Positions 23,311 through 31,400 are shown, numbered from the stretch's first letter. The stretch is 64,000 nucleotides of DNA from Flavobacterium praedii (GCF_026810365.1 NZ_CP113948.1:2133001-2197000); one strand, 5' to 3'. The notes: generated by a model not told the origin, from the sequence alone. Program-made: numbers and translations.

Positions 23311-25383
23311 ATGACAAATAATATACTTATTGAAGATCAATATAAAAGAACCCGTTTATTTGAAAAAGAAAATGTGAATTATTTGGTTAGAGTATTAAAG
23401 AGATTTAATACTGTCCCAAAAATAAACAACATAAACATTATTACTTCAAATAATGAACCCAATCTATTTAAAATTGTCCCTAACAAATCAATAATAATTG
23501 GTTCGTCATTTTTAGACAAACCCGTTTTAGCGTTAATTTATTTGAGATATGGAGTTGAATGGCAACTTTGGTATAAAGCTTTAGGGAAAGATAAATCGGA
23601 TACACTTTTATGTGATATAGCGGCTCTAAAAGTCACTAAAATATTTTATGAAATATTGCCAAAAGAGGATAAGGAAAAATTAGAAAAAATCAATCATTTT
23701 TTAATTAATATGATTAAAAATGTGGATACTTTAGATGTCGAATCTTTATTAAAAAATTCTGAGCTTCAATCTATACATGGAATAAATGATTCAAAAAAAG
23801 TATTTGAAAAGTCTTGGGAACCAATACTTGAAAATCTAGCAAAACCAACAGAATATTTATTAATGTCAGGTGGCGATCTTAGATTGAATATTGACGAAAT
23901 TGAACTGTTAAACAAATATGGCTGTCGACCATTTCCAAGACCCGACGCTTTTACTTTCGCCTCATCTACTGCAACAAGTATCTCTAATTTTGCTTTTGAT
24001 AAAACAGACAAAGTTAGACGTATATTAATTCAAAATAGCCTAAAAAAAGGTTTCAAAAATACAACCATTGCATTTTCAGAATTGCTAAAAAACAACCTCA
24101 GAAAAACCCTTAAAATTAATGAGGAATGTCAAATAATCTTTTCTCCATCTGGGACTGATTCTGCCCTACAAATAGCAGCCATTACTCAAATTATCTCCGA
24201 CAAGGAAATTACACATATTTTAGTAGCTTCTGATGAAACTGGCAGCGGCGTGCCTGCCGCACTAAAAGGATGTCATTTTGAAAACACAACAGCTTTAAAT
24301 TATCCAGTTACAAAAGGAGATAAAATTACAGGATTTAGAGATATCGATCTGATTAAAGTTCCTTTAAGAGAGGAAAACGGTGAATTAAAATCAACATTAC
24401 AATTGGATACAGAGATTTTTACTGCAATTTCAAAGACTAATGAATTAGGAAGGCATGTTGTATTGCATGTAATGGATCAATCAAAATTAGGCTATCAATC
24501 ACCTAGTGAAGAGTTGATACAAAGCCTGAATGCACTTGGCAATTTATCCATGCAAATTATTGTCGATGCTTCGCAACTTAGATTAGATCCAAAAGACATT
24601 CAAAATTATTTAAATAAAGGATACATTATTACAATAACAGGAAGCAAATATTTTACGGGACCTCCTTATTCAGGTGCATTAATCTTGCCTAAAAGGGTTA
24701 GTAAATTCATTAATTCTGTAAAAACTACATTGCCAAAAGGTTTGACCACGTATTACAACCATTCCGATTGGCCAACATCCTGGTTCTGTTCGAAAAATTT
24801 ATCAGATGGATTTAATTATGGCTCTAATATGCGCTGGAATGCGGCCATAGTTGAAATGGATCGCTATTACAAAACACCTGTTTTATATAGAAATATGGGA
24901 ATTGAGATGTTCTGCAATTTTGTTGAAGATTCTATTGAAGACGCTCCCTTTTTAGAACTCCTTTTTGGAGATAAAACAAAAACGAATACTTATGACAGTA
25001 AAGAATTTGGGCTAAGGAATATTTGTACAATTTTCCCTTTCTTTGTTCTTAAAAATGAGAAAGTACTATCTACTGATCATGTAAAAAAACTTTACACACT
25101 TTTGAATTCCGACATATCCGACAAATTTTTGGATTCCCCAATAGAAATCATTAGGCTTGCAGCTCAAAAATGTCATATTGGGCAACCTGTAGATGTAAAA
25201 TACAGCAATGATTGTCAAACTGCGGTTTTGAGAATTAGTTTGGGTGCACGTGTAATTTCTGAAAGTTGGGCTAATAGAGACATTAGCCTCTTTTTTAGAA
25301 ACATAGAAGCACAAATGAATCAGATTACCATAATTATAAAAAAGATAGAATTAATCCTTAACAATTCTGAATTGTTGAATTAA
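23311..25383 (+). CDS. large PLP-dependent (class-V aminotransferase-like) protein with extra N-terminal domain
   Basis: The 690-residue protein has an N-terminal region of about 190 residues with no recognisable motif, then a fold-type-I PLP core. Core signs are FSPSGTDSALQIAAITQI (cofactor phosphate site, about 286-303) and HVLHVMDQSKLGYQSP. The Asp in QIIVDASQLRLDP (pyridine-nitrogen contact) and the lysine in TITGSKYFTGPPYSGALILP (Schiff base) follow. The ordering matches cysteine desulfurase and kynureninase-like enzymes. I know no characterised protein of this length and layout. It stands alone between the DUF134 operon and element A copy 5. The substrate is unknown, and a role in specialised metabolism is only a guess. 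Confidence 0.72.
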   Translation: MTNNILIEDQYKRTRLFEKENVNYLVRVLKRFNTVPKINNINIITSNNEPNLFKIVPNKSIIIGSSFLDKPVLALIYLRYGVEWQLWYKALGKDKSDTLLCDIAALKVTKIFYEILPKEDKEKLEKINHFLINMIKNVDTLDVESLLKNSELQSIHGINDSKKVFEKSWEPILENLAKPTEYLLMSGGDLRLNIDEIELLNKYGCRPFPRPDAFTFASSTATSISNFAFDKTDKVRRILIQNSLKKGFKNTTIAFSELLKNNLRKTLKINEECQIIFSPSGTDSALQIAAITQIISDKEITHILVASDETGSGVPAALKGCHFENTTALNYPVTKGDKITGFRDIDLIKVPLREENGELKSTLQLDTEIFTAISKTNELGRHVVLHVMDQSKLGYQSPSEELIQSLNALGNLSMQIIVDASQLRLDPKDIQNYLNKGYIITITGSKYFTGPPYSGALILPKRVSKFINSVKTTLPKGLTTYYNHSDWPTSWFCSKNLSDGFNYGSNMRWNAAIVEMDRYYKTPVLYRNMGIEMFCNFVEDSIEDAPFLELLFGDKTKTNTYDSKEFGLRNICTIFPFFVLKNEKVLSTDHVKKLYTLLNSDISDKFLDSPIEIIRLAAQKCHIGQPVDVKYSNDCQTAVLRISLGARVISESWANRDISLFFRNIEAQMNQITIIIKKIELILNNSELLN

Positions 25384-25476
25384 ATAAGGTAAGAAGAATT
25401 CTAACATACAATCAGGTTTAATTTTACCCAAAAGTTGGTTCCTTTTAAAAAAAAATATTTTAAAATTTCAATGCAC

Positions 25477-25772
25477 CAGATTACGAAGTCTCCCGACTTC
25501 GTACATTTTTTAAAAGTTCTTGAAAGCCTTAAACATGTCAAAAGTCTCCCGACTTTTAACGAATAGACCTTTGCAACAGCATATTTTTTTTTAAAATCAT
25601 CATAAAGAGAACAAAACCATTATTTTGTAATTATATCTTAATTTCGAAATACAAACTCTAAAGCATTTTTAATAACAAAGGCATTCACGGTAAAAGTCAG
25701 GAGACTTTTAGTAGATTTACATTTTACAAGAACATTTAAAAAAGTTCGAAGTCGGGAGACTTCGAAGAGCTG
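25477..25772. mobile_element. element A, copy 5
   Basis: The left end is altered (CAGATTACGAAGTC in place of CAGCTCTACGAAGTC). The right end and the hairpins are intact. Its right flank repeats the right flank of copy 1, so it bounds the 1.7-kb duplication. Confidence 0.83.
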
Positions 25773-25773
25773 A

Positions 25774-25992
25774 GGTCATAATATTAAAAATGACGTTATT
25801 CGCAGAAGATACAAGAATGGGATAAAAAACTTATTTGAAATTTATCTTTCAATTGTTGACGAAGTTATGATTTTTGACAATTCAGCGGGAAAACCTGAAT
25901 TAATAGCGGAAAAAACATTGGAATCAGAAGTGAATATTTTGAATGAAATTAAATTCAATAAACTAAAAAATTACTATAATGAAAACTCATAA
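25774..25992 (+). pseudogene. C-terminal remnant of a zeta-toxin-like kinase, duplicate
   Basis: This is a copy of 16721-16939 shifted by 9053 bp, with the same reading frame and the same truncation at the element A border. The identical break shows that the duplication happened after the element had truncated the kinase gene. Confidence 0.75.
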
Positions 25993-26125
25993 AAGAACAC
26001 AAAACCAAACTAAAATATTGGAAGGAATGGACAAAGTTTATGAAAAATTAATTGAGTTCAAAAAGAAAATGAATAGTGATTTGATTATATTGAAAGATAA
26101 TCAAATCATACGAATTAAACCATAA
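25979..26125 (+). CDS. small basic protein (48 residues), duplicate
   Basis: A copy of the ORF at 16926-17072, with the same overlap with the remnant upstream. No function is known. Confidence 0.5.
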   Translation: MKTHKRTQNQTKILEGMDKVYEKLIEFKKKMNSDLIILKDNQIIRIKP

Positions 26126-26137
26126 AGAAAGCACTAT

Positions 26138-26268
26138 TGCCAACACACGCTACAAGCAATTTGGGTATTAGGCTTAATTTGAAAATGGTTTGTATTTGGA
26201 AGATTTGGCAAGTCCGAAAATAGGGCTTAATTTAGTCCCAAACCGCTTGTAGCGCGGAAACGTTAGGC
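26138..26268. repeat. attC-like site, duplicate of 17085-17215
   Basis: The same TGCCAAC and GTTAGGC cores and CGCTACAAGC/GCTTGTAGCG arms, shifted by 9053 bp. Confidence 0.75.
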
Positions 26269-26308
26269 GTAAGCAAAAGACACACTAAGAACATACGACA
26301 AATAAGAG

Positions 26309-26872
26309 ATGTCAGAATTTACAAAATATGTGAACAAAGTTTCTCAGCTTTCAAAAGAAGCCGAAGAAGACCTTTTGCCCAGACTGAAATCAAAGTCTTT
26401 TAGAAAAGGACAAGTCATAAACACAGAAGGACAAATTTGTAAAAATCTATTCTTTATTGACAAAGGTTTGGTAAAGCATTACTATCATCATAAAGACAGA
26501 GTTTTTATTCTACGGTTTTTTTTAGAGACTAATTTCTTTACGGTTCTAGACAGTTTTACTAATCAAACACCATCGCAATTCAATACAATTGCTTTGGAGG
26601 ACACTGAAACCAGCACTATTGATTATGCTGATTTTGACGAATTGTGTAGAAAACATCATTCATTTGAAACCTTTTCGAGAAAACTATTTACAATGGCAGC
26701 CGTTGTAAATTTAAAGCGTATTAAAGAAATGTTTGACGCAGATGCAACAGAACTTTATAAAGAGTTTATAAATGAAAACCATCATTTATTGCAGAGGATA
26801 AGTTTGGGAGAGACCGCAAGTTATTTAGGGATTTCACAAGTAACTTTAAGCAGAATAAGATCTAAGAAATGA
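26309..26872 (+). CDS. Crp/Fnr-family transcriptional regulator, copy 2
   Basis: The product is identical to that at 17256 except for N in place of I in SQFNTIALED. The beta-roll ligand domain and C-terminal HTH (LGETASYLGISQVTLSRI) are intact. Near identity at the DNA level indicates a recent segmental duplication rather than two independent cassette insertions. Gene order with the membrane protein downstream is conserved, so both copies could be functional. Confidence 0.9.
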   Translation: MSEFTKYVNKVSQLSKEAEEDLLPRLKSKSFRKGQVINTEGQICKNLFFIDKGLVKHYYHHKDRVFILRFFLETNFFTVLDSFTNQTPSQFNTIALEDTETSTIDYADFDELCRKHHSFETFSRKLFTMAAVVNLKRIKEMFDADATELYKEFINENHHLLQRISLGETASYLGISQVTLSRIRSKK

Positions 26873-26949
26873 TTTTTTAACTTAGGTAAAAAAGTATTCA
26901 GTTTTATAGTTGCAATTTTGTACCATTGATTAATTAAAATTTAATAAAA

Positions 26950-27456
26950 ATGGACAATAGCAAAATTGAAAATCAAAAAAGACTTAACAATGCAATTAAA
27001 ATCGGGTCAATAGCATATGTTATTTGGGGTGTTCTACACATTTATGTAGGTTTCATAGGTGTTAGCCAATACATTACCGACCCAAATAAAGGTTTATGGA
27101 GTGCATTACTTGGTGGAGACAAAATGCCAGCTGACAAATTCCAATTTGCCACAGACCCGATGACACTTAAAGTAACTGCAAACTTTATTTTGAATTTTTG
27201 TTTAGACGTTGCTGGTTATGGAATGCTAGGTATTTTATTAGGTGTAATGTTATGGAAAAACAGCAAACCTTGGCTAGCATATTTTATAGGATTTTTCATT
27301 ATAGGATTAGCCGATTTGTCATTTTTGTTTCTACAGGTAACACCAGGACATATTAAGGGTGACTGGGGTACTTATGGCGGACCAATCTTATGGTTTATTG
27401 CAATTGTTGCTTTACCTTTTGGTTTACCAAAGTTTAAATTGAAAGAACTTTTTTAA
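26950..27456 (+). CDS. four-helix membrane protein, copy 2
   Basis: The product is identical to that of the gene at 17897. The duplicated DNA ends 24 bp after this stop, at GAATAGAA. Beyond that point copy 1 continues into its own cassette end (TTGCCTACGCCTAAC), whereas this copy continues into element B. The cassette end has therefore been lost here. Confidence 0.8.
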   Translation: MDNSKIENQKRLNNAIKIGSIAYVIWGVLHIYVGFIGVSQYITDPNKGLWSALLGGDKMPADKFQFATDPMTLKVTANFILNFCLDVAGYGMLGILLGVMLWKNSKPWLAYFIGFFIIGLADLSFLFLQVTPGHIKGDWGTYGGPILWFIAIVALPFGLPKFKLKELF

Positions 27457-27480
27457 TTAAGCAGGCGACTGAATAGAAAC

Positions 27481-27601
27481 CCGATAGCGGATTTGCAATC
27501 CGTGCCCGCCACAATAAGCCACAATAAAAATCATATATAAATACAATTCACATTTATTTTGATATACGTTGTCGGCACGGATTGCAAATCCGCGCTATCG
27601 G
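27481..27601. mobile_element. element B, copy 2
   Basis: A 121-bp element with CCGATAGCGG and CGCGCTATCGG ends, nearly identical to copy 1 at 16183. The left flank is the end of the duplicated Crp segment and the right flank is an attC-like 3' half. Confidence 0.75.
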
Positions 27602-27642
27602 TTTAATTTAGTCCCAAACCACCTATTGCCAGAACGTTACCA
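27602..27642. repeat. attC-like site, 3' half
   Basis: AATTTAGTCCCAAACCACC is the conserved inner part of these sites, followed by ATTGCCAGAAC and the R' core GTTACCA at 27636-27642. Its 5' half is missing here but would fit the half-site left of element B copy 1 at 16144. Confidence 0.65.
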
Positions 27643-27650
27643 ACTATATT

Positions 27651-28448
27651 ATGAAAAAACAAACGATACTAATTGCAATCTTTACTTTATTCTCACTGAT
27701 AAGTTTTGGACAGAAAAAAATGATCGAAAAAGCTAAAAAAGCATTCGAATACTATGAAAATGGGGAAAAATTAAAAGCAGTAAAAATTTTCGAAGAGCTT
27801 ATTGTTGAATATCCAAATTCGGAACAGTATGGAAGAAATCTTTATAATATTCCGACCATTTATCAAGAATTAAATGATAATGAACTAGCGATAAAATGGT
27901 TTTTAAAAGTCCTAGATGATAAAAGTGTAAATGATTCAGAAATAGATAACTCTCGGGGCATTTTTGAAACGAATACAAATTTCAAACATTATGCATCAAC
28001 AAATATCGGAGTTTTAAACTATAATATTGGGAACTATAATGAAGCCTTAAAATATTATCTATTAGCAGATTTAAAATATAAATATTATAACACGTCGGGA
28101 ACTGACATAAAATTAAACAAAATAAAACTAGCTTTAAATATTTCTGACTGTTACCAAAAACTTAATATGATTAACAATGCAATTGCTGTATTACTTCCTC
28201 ATGCGTTGACCGAATCTCCACAATTTAATAACCAAGCTGCAGATAAATTATCTAATCTTTTGAAAGAGAAAAACAAGGAAAGTGAATTTAAACTTGAACT
28301 TGAAAAAAGTTTTAATACTTTAGAAAAAATTGGCAATGGAATAAGGTTAAATGTGTACAATATTCCAATTTTTATTAAACCATATTCTAATGAAGAATTA
28401 AATGTTAATTATCTCAAAGAAAAAGAGTTCTATAAAAAGTTGAATTAA
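27651..28448 (+). CDS. secreted TPR-like protein, 265 residues
   Basis: A signal peptide (MKKQTILIAIFTLFSLISFG) precedes a helical repeat region. Tetratricopeptide-like units are visible: KAFEYYENGEKLKAVKIFEE, then YGRNLYNIPTIYQELNDNEL and STNIGVLNYNIGNYNEALKY. TPR proteins bind other proteins, and the partner here is unknown. It is the only gene of its cassette, which starts GTTACCAACT at 27636 and ends AGCTGGTAGC at 28458-28467 (8 of 10 complementary). It is probably periplasmic. Confidence 0.8.
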   Translation: MKKQTILIAIFTLFSLISFGQKKMIEKAKKAFEYYENGEKLKAVKIFEELIVEYPNSEQYGRNLYNIPTIYQELNDNELAIKWFLKVLDDKSVNDSEIDNSRGIFETNTNFKHYASTNIGVLNYNIGNYNEALKYYLLADLKYKYYNTSGTDIKLNKIKLALNISDCYQKLNMINNAIAVLLPHALTESPQFNNQAADKLSNLLKEKNKESEFKLELEKSFNTLEKIGNGIRLNVYNIPIFIKPYSNEELNVNYLKEKEFYKKLN

Positions 28449-28460
28449 CAAATACAAGCT

Positions 28461-28563
28461 GGTAGCACACGCTACAAGCAATTTGGGTATTTGGCTTAAC
28501 TTAAAAATGGTTTTGTATTTGGAAATATTTGGCAAATCCGAATAATGGGCTTAATTTAGTCTC
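28461..28563. repeat. attC-like site, 3' end replaced by element A
   Basis: TGGTAGC (a weak R'' core) is followed by ACACGCTACAAGCAATTTGG, GTATTTGGCTTAAC and the inner AATTTAGTC, then element A copy 6 begins. The L' arm and R' core are missing. Confidence 0.65.
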
Positions 28564-28860
28564 CAGCTCTACGAAGTCTCCCGACTTCGTACATTTTTTA
28601 AAAGTTCTTGAAAGCCTTAAACATGTCAAAAGTCTCCCGACTTTTAACGAATAGACCTTTGCAACAGCATATTTTTTTTTAAAATCATCATAAAGAGAAC
28701 AAAACCATTATTTTGTAATTATATCTTAATTTCGAAATACAAACTCTAAAGCATTTTTAATAACAAAGGCATTCACGGTAAAAGTCAGGAGACTTTTAGT
28801 AGATTTACATTTTACAAGAACATTTAAAAAAGTTCGAAGTCGGGAGACTTCGAAGAGCTG
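28564..28860. mobile_element. element A, copy 6
   Basis: A complete copy of 297 bp with the same variants as copies 3 and 5. Its right flank (hlyIII 5' remnant, then alkB) is the original chromosomal side of the island. Confidence 0.85.
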
Positions 28861-28909
28861 AAATTCCATTAGCCAACTCTTCATTGCGATTCTGAATCCT
28901 ACTTTCCAT
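28861..28909 (-). pseudogene. 5' remnant of the second hemolysin-III-like gene, duplicate 2
   Basis: From the ATG at 28909 the strand reads MESRIQNRNEELANGI, then is cut by element A. It lies just downstream of alkB, which is presumably where this second hlyIII-like gene originally stood. Confidence 0.75.
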
Positions 28910-28994
28910 ATTCTATTTATTCTGTTAACTTAATCAACCTATTTTCATTTAAAAATAAAACTTATGTTGATACCAATTTTTCAAAATAAAGATA

Positions 28995-30050
28995 CTATTT
29001 CAAAACCAAATTTAACTCCTCTCCTTCTACAATTTTTTTATTAATAATTGCAAACCAAAGCGGCGGTATCAAAGCCAAAAGCATACTTCCAGGATATCCC
29101 AAGGGCAATTGTAAACTATCATCCATGTGACGTAATATTTGATATTTACGCGTTGATTTATAATGATGATCACTGTGCCGAGTAAGTTCAAATAATAAAA
29201 TTCTTCCCATTTCATGATCGCTATTCCAAGAATGTTTAGGCAAAACACGTTCTGGACGACCCGAAGGCAAAATTTTACGTTGCAAACCGTAATGCTCTAT
29301 ATAATTGATTATTTCTAAAAGCAATACTCCAACAAAAGCAATTGCTACTGCAAAAGGAACTAATGCGAATCCAAAAAGCAAACCTACAACCAAAAGATAA
29401 AGCATTTCATAAATTGAGAACCGAATCATTTCATTGTTCCAACTCCAAATTGTTTTATTTTCCCGTTTCAATCTGTCGTTTTCCAATTTCCAAGCGTCTA
29501 AATATTGTCCTATTATTGATCGAAAAAAGAAAGCATAAACCATTTCATTTTTTCTGGCAGTAGCAGGATCGACCATAGTTGAAACATTTTTATGATGCCC
29601 GCGATTGTGTTCTATAAAAAAGTGTTGATACAAAACGAATAGCAAACCTGCTTTGGCAAAAAACTGAGAAACTTGATCCGTTCTATGTCCCAATTCATGC
29701 GCCACATTAATTCCAGTAGCACCCAAAACAACACCAATACTCAAGGTCAAGCCAACCAATTCTGAAGTTGTTAAAGCTTTAGTCTGAACTGTGTATAAAT
29801 AGTAATACGTCAAAAACAAACAAATAGGTGCACAGATAAATAAAAGCAAATCAAAAAATACTTTTTTGGAACGATTCTCTTCTTCCTCAACGGGCACATT
29901 TTTTTCAGAAGCAGGTATAATGGCATCCAAAATCGGAATAATACCAAAGGCTAAAATAACGGTTGCCCAAGACCAAATTCCTCTATTTTCCAGTGCTATC
30001 CAACCAGAAAAAGGAATTATATAAGCTAGTATGTATTTCAAATCTTTCAT
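28995..30050 (-). CDS. alkB: alkane 1-monooxygenase (AlkB family)
   Basis: AlkB is a membrane diiron enzyme that hydroxylates the end carbon of medium-chain alkanes and needs rubredoxin as electron donor. The three histidine clusters are present: HELGHR, HNRGHH and LTRHSDHHYKSTR, with the extra EHYGLQRK motif of the family. About six membrane helices are predicted. I start at 30050 (MKDLKYILAYIIPF, 351 residues), two bases after the stop of the DoxX-like gene. The longer frame to 30089 would overlap that gene. It is co-transcribed with the DoxX-like gene. No rubredoxin gene is in the window. Confidence 0.93.
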   Translation of the reverse strand: MKDLKYILAYIIPFSGWIALENRGIWSWATVILAFGIIPILDAIIPASEKNVPVEEEENRSKKVFFDLLLFICAPICLFLTYYYLYTVQTKALTTSELVGLTLSIGVVLGATGINVAHELGHRTDQVSQFFAKAGLLFVLYQHFFIEHNRGHHKNVSTMVDPATARKNEMVYAFFFRSIIGQYLDAWKLENDRLKRENKTIWSWNNEMIRFSIYEMLYLLVVGLLFGFALVPFAVAIAFVGVLLLEIINYIEHYGLQRKILPSGRPERVLPKHSWNSDHEMGRILLFELTRHSDHHYKSTRKYQILRHMDDSLQLPLGYPGSMLLALIPPLWFAIINKKIVEGEELNLVLK

Positions 30051-30051
30051 A

Positions 30052-30495
30052 CTAATTTGTTTTAGAATTTCGCCAAGACTGCCAAGCACCAGTTGACCAT
30101 AAAGCTATTATTATAAGTAAGGGTTGAAACGGAAGTCTAGCCCAACGAGCTGCTTCGGTATCTAAACCAAAAGCATTTCTATGTTCCACCAATTGAGCAA
30201 TATTTCCTGGAAAAACCAAAACAAAAAATAAAGCTACTATCCAACCCACTTTTACTCTTTGCCTCAAAACAAATAGCAAAGACAATCCCAAAATCATCTC
30301 GACAAAACCAGAAAGCAAAACTACCCAGTCAGGATCTATGGGTAACCAAGGCGGAACTTGAGCCAGAAATTCTGTACGACTCCATGTAAGATGGCTGATT
30401 CCTGCCAAAAGCAAAAAACATCCTAAAATAATTCTACCCGCATTTTGATAAATTGAAGGTTTCTGATTTTGAACTGTTGTTGAATCACTTTTCAT
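30052..30495 (-). CDS. DoxX-like membrane protein
   Basis: The 147-residue protein has four predicted membrane helices and DoxX-like features: RIILGCFLLLAGISHLTW, then VVLLSGFVEMILGLSLLFVL and VALFFVLVFPGNIAQLVEHR. DoxX proteins are quinone-linked or structural membrane subunits with poorly known roles. The stop codon TAG is one base before the alkB ATG, so the two genes are tightly coupled and may act together, for instance in membrane adaptation or electron supply. That link is inferred from spacing only. Confidence 0.82.
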   Translation of the reverse strand: MKSDSTTVQNQKPSIYQNAGRIILGCFLLLAGISHLTWSRTEFLAQVPPWLPIDPDWVVLLSGFVEMILGLSLLFVLRQRVKVGWIVALFFVLVFPGNIAQLVEHRNAFGLDTEAARWARLPFQPLLIIIALWSTGAWQSWRNSKTN

Positions 30496-30573
30496 TTTAG
30501 TTGTTTTTTAGTAGTAAGTACACAAAGAAAAATGAAAAAAAACGGTAAAACAATAACAAATGTTATCAAAATG

Positions 30574-31152
30574 TTAGGCATTTTTCAATCTACTCAAATG
30601 AACCGATGAAACATTAAGATACGATGCAATATAATGCTGAGAAACTCTATTAACTATACCCGGAAAAATAACATTCATCTTGTTGTATCGCTCTAAAGGA
30701 GTTTCTGTATAAAGTGACTGAATCTTATTGCTAAAAATAAAAAAATAATCCTCGGCCAATCTTCTCCCTAACTTTTCTCCTTGCTCGAGAATTGAATAGC
30801 CTTCATGAAGTGTTGCAAAAGACATCACAACCACTTCCGTTGCTTCCAATGCTTGAATCGAATAATTGGAAGCTGTCTTTTTGAGGAAGCTTTCATAATC
30901 TGCAGAAAAAGTATTTTCTAAAGAAAAATGAAAGGTATGTTCTTCTTCTTTTTGATCTACAAAAAACACTCTCAACAATCCGCTATTGACAAAATAAATT
31001 TCCTTACAAACACTTCCAGGAGAAAGAACCATTTGATTTTTCGTAAAATGCTTGATAGTAAATTTTGGCGCATACAAATTCCATTCGGCTTCTGTAATTG
31101 TAATATAAGAAGACAAAACTTGATGTATTTGTTGCAGTTGATTTTCGAGCAT
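30574..31152 (-). CDS. Crp/Fnr-family regulator upstream of alkB
   Basis: The 192-residue protein has an N-terminal cyclic-nucleotide-binding-like domain (FTKNQMVLSPGSVCKEIYFV, NSGLLRVFFVDQKEEEHTF) and a short C-terminal HTH (VSQHYIASYLNVSSVHLSRL). The typical second half of the HTH is brief, as in many Bacteroidota members. It is on the same strand, 78 bp upstream of the DoxX-alkB pair, and so probably regulates alkane hydroxylation or is co-expressed. It is only distantly similar to the cassette Crp proteins at 17256 and 26309. Confidence 0.88.
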   Translation of the reverse strand: MLENQLQQIHQVLSSYITITEAEWNLYAPKFTIKHFTKNQMVLSPGSVCKEIYFVNSGLLRVFFVDQKEEEHTFHFSLENTFSADYESFLKKTASNYSIQALEATEVVVMSFATLHEGYSILEQGEKLGRRLAEDYFFIFSNKIQSLYTETPLERYNKMNVIFPGIVNRVSQHYIASYLNVSSVHLSRLKNA

Positions 31153-31299
31153 AAAACAGTGATTCTAATAAATAATCATGAACAAATTTTGAGTTACAAT
31201 TTCTATAACATTTCCAAATTTACACTTTTATTGACGATTCCTGCTTTTTTGAATTTGACCTACTATTTCTTTTCTCAACCAAAGCTAATTATAAAAACA

Positions 31300-31400
31300 A
31301 CTGCCCTAGCCCTGATGGGAATGGAAAGCCTTGCGAAACAGACTTGATTTTTTTCTGGATATAAAAGAGCGACCAAAGGAAGCTCCTTTTATATCCTAGA
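31300..31400. repeat. dispersed intergenic element with 16-bp hairpin arms
   Basis: CTGCCCTAGCCCTGATGGGA is followed by GGAAAGCC and a hairpin with arms GGATATAAAAGAGC (31357-31370) and GCTCCTTTTATATCC (31382-31396). From memory, intergenic elements beginning GCCCTAGCCC are widespread in Flavobacterium genomes. I cannot verify this here. The rest of the 31153-31521 gap holds nothing else that I can name apart from the acnA terminator. Confidence 0.45.

Noticed and set aside
16423..28860. Element A copies as a CRISPR array or as REP clusters
   Set aside because: Copies are 297 bp long and separated by genes of varied length. There are no short regular spacers and no cas genes. The hairpins lack the usual GTAG mark of REP sequences.
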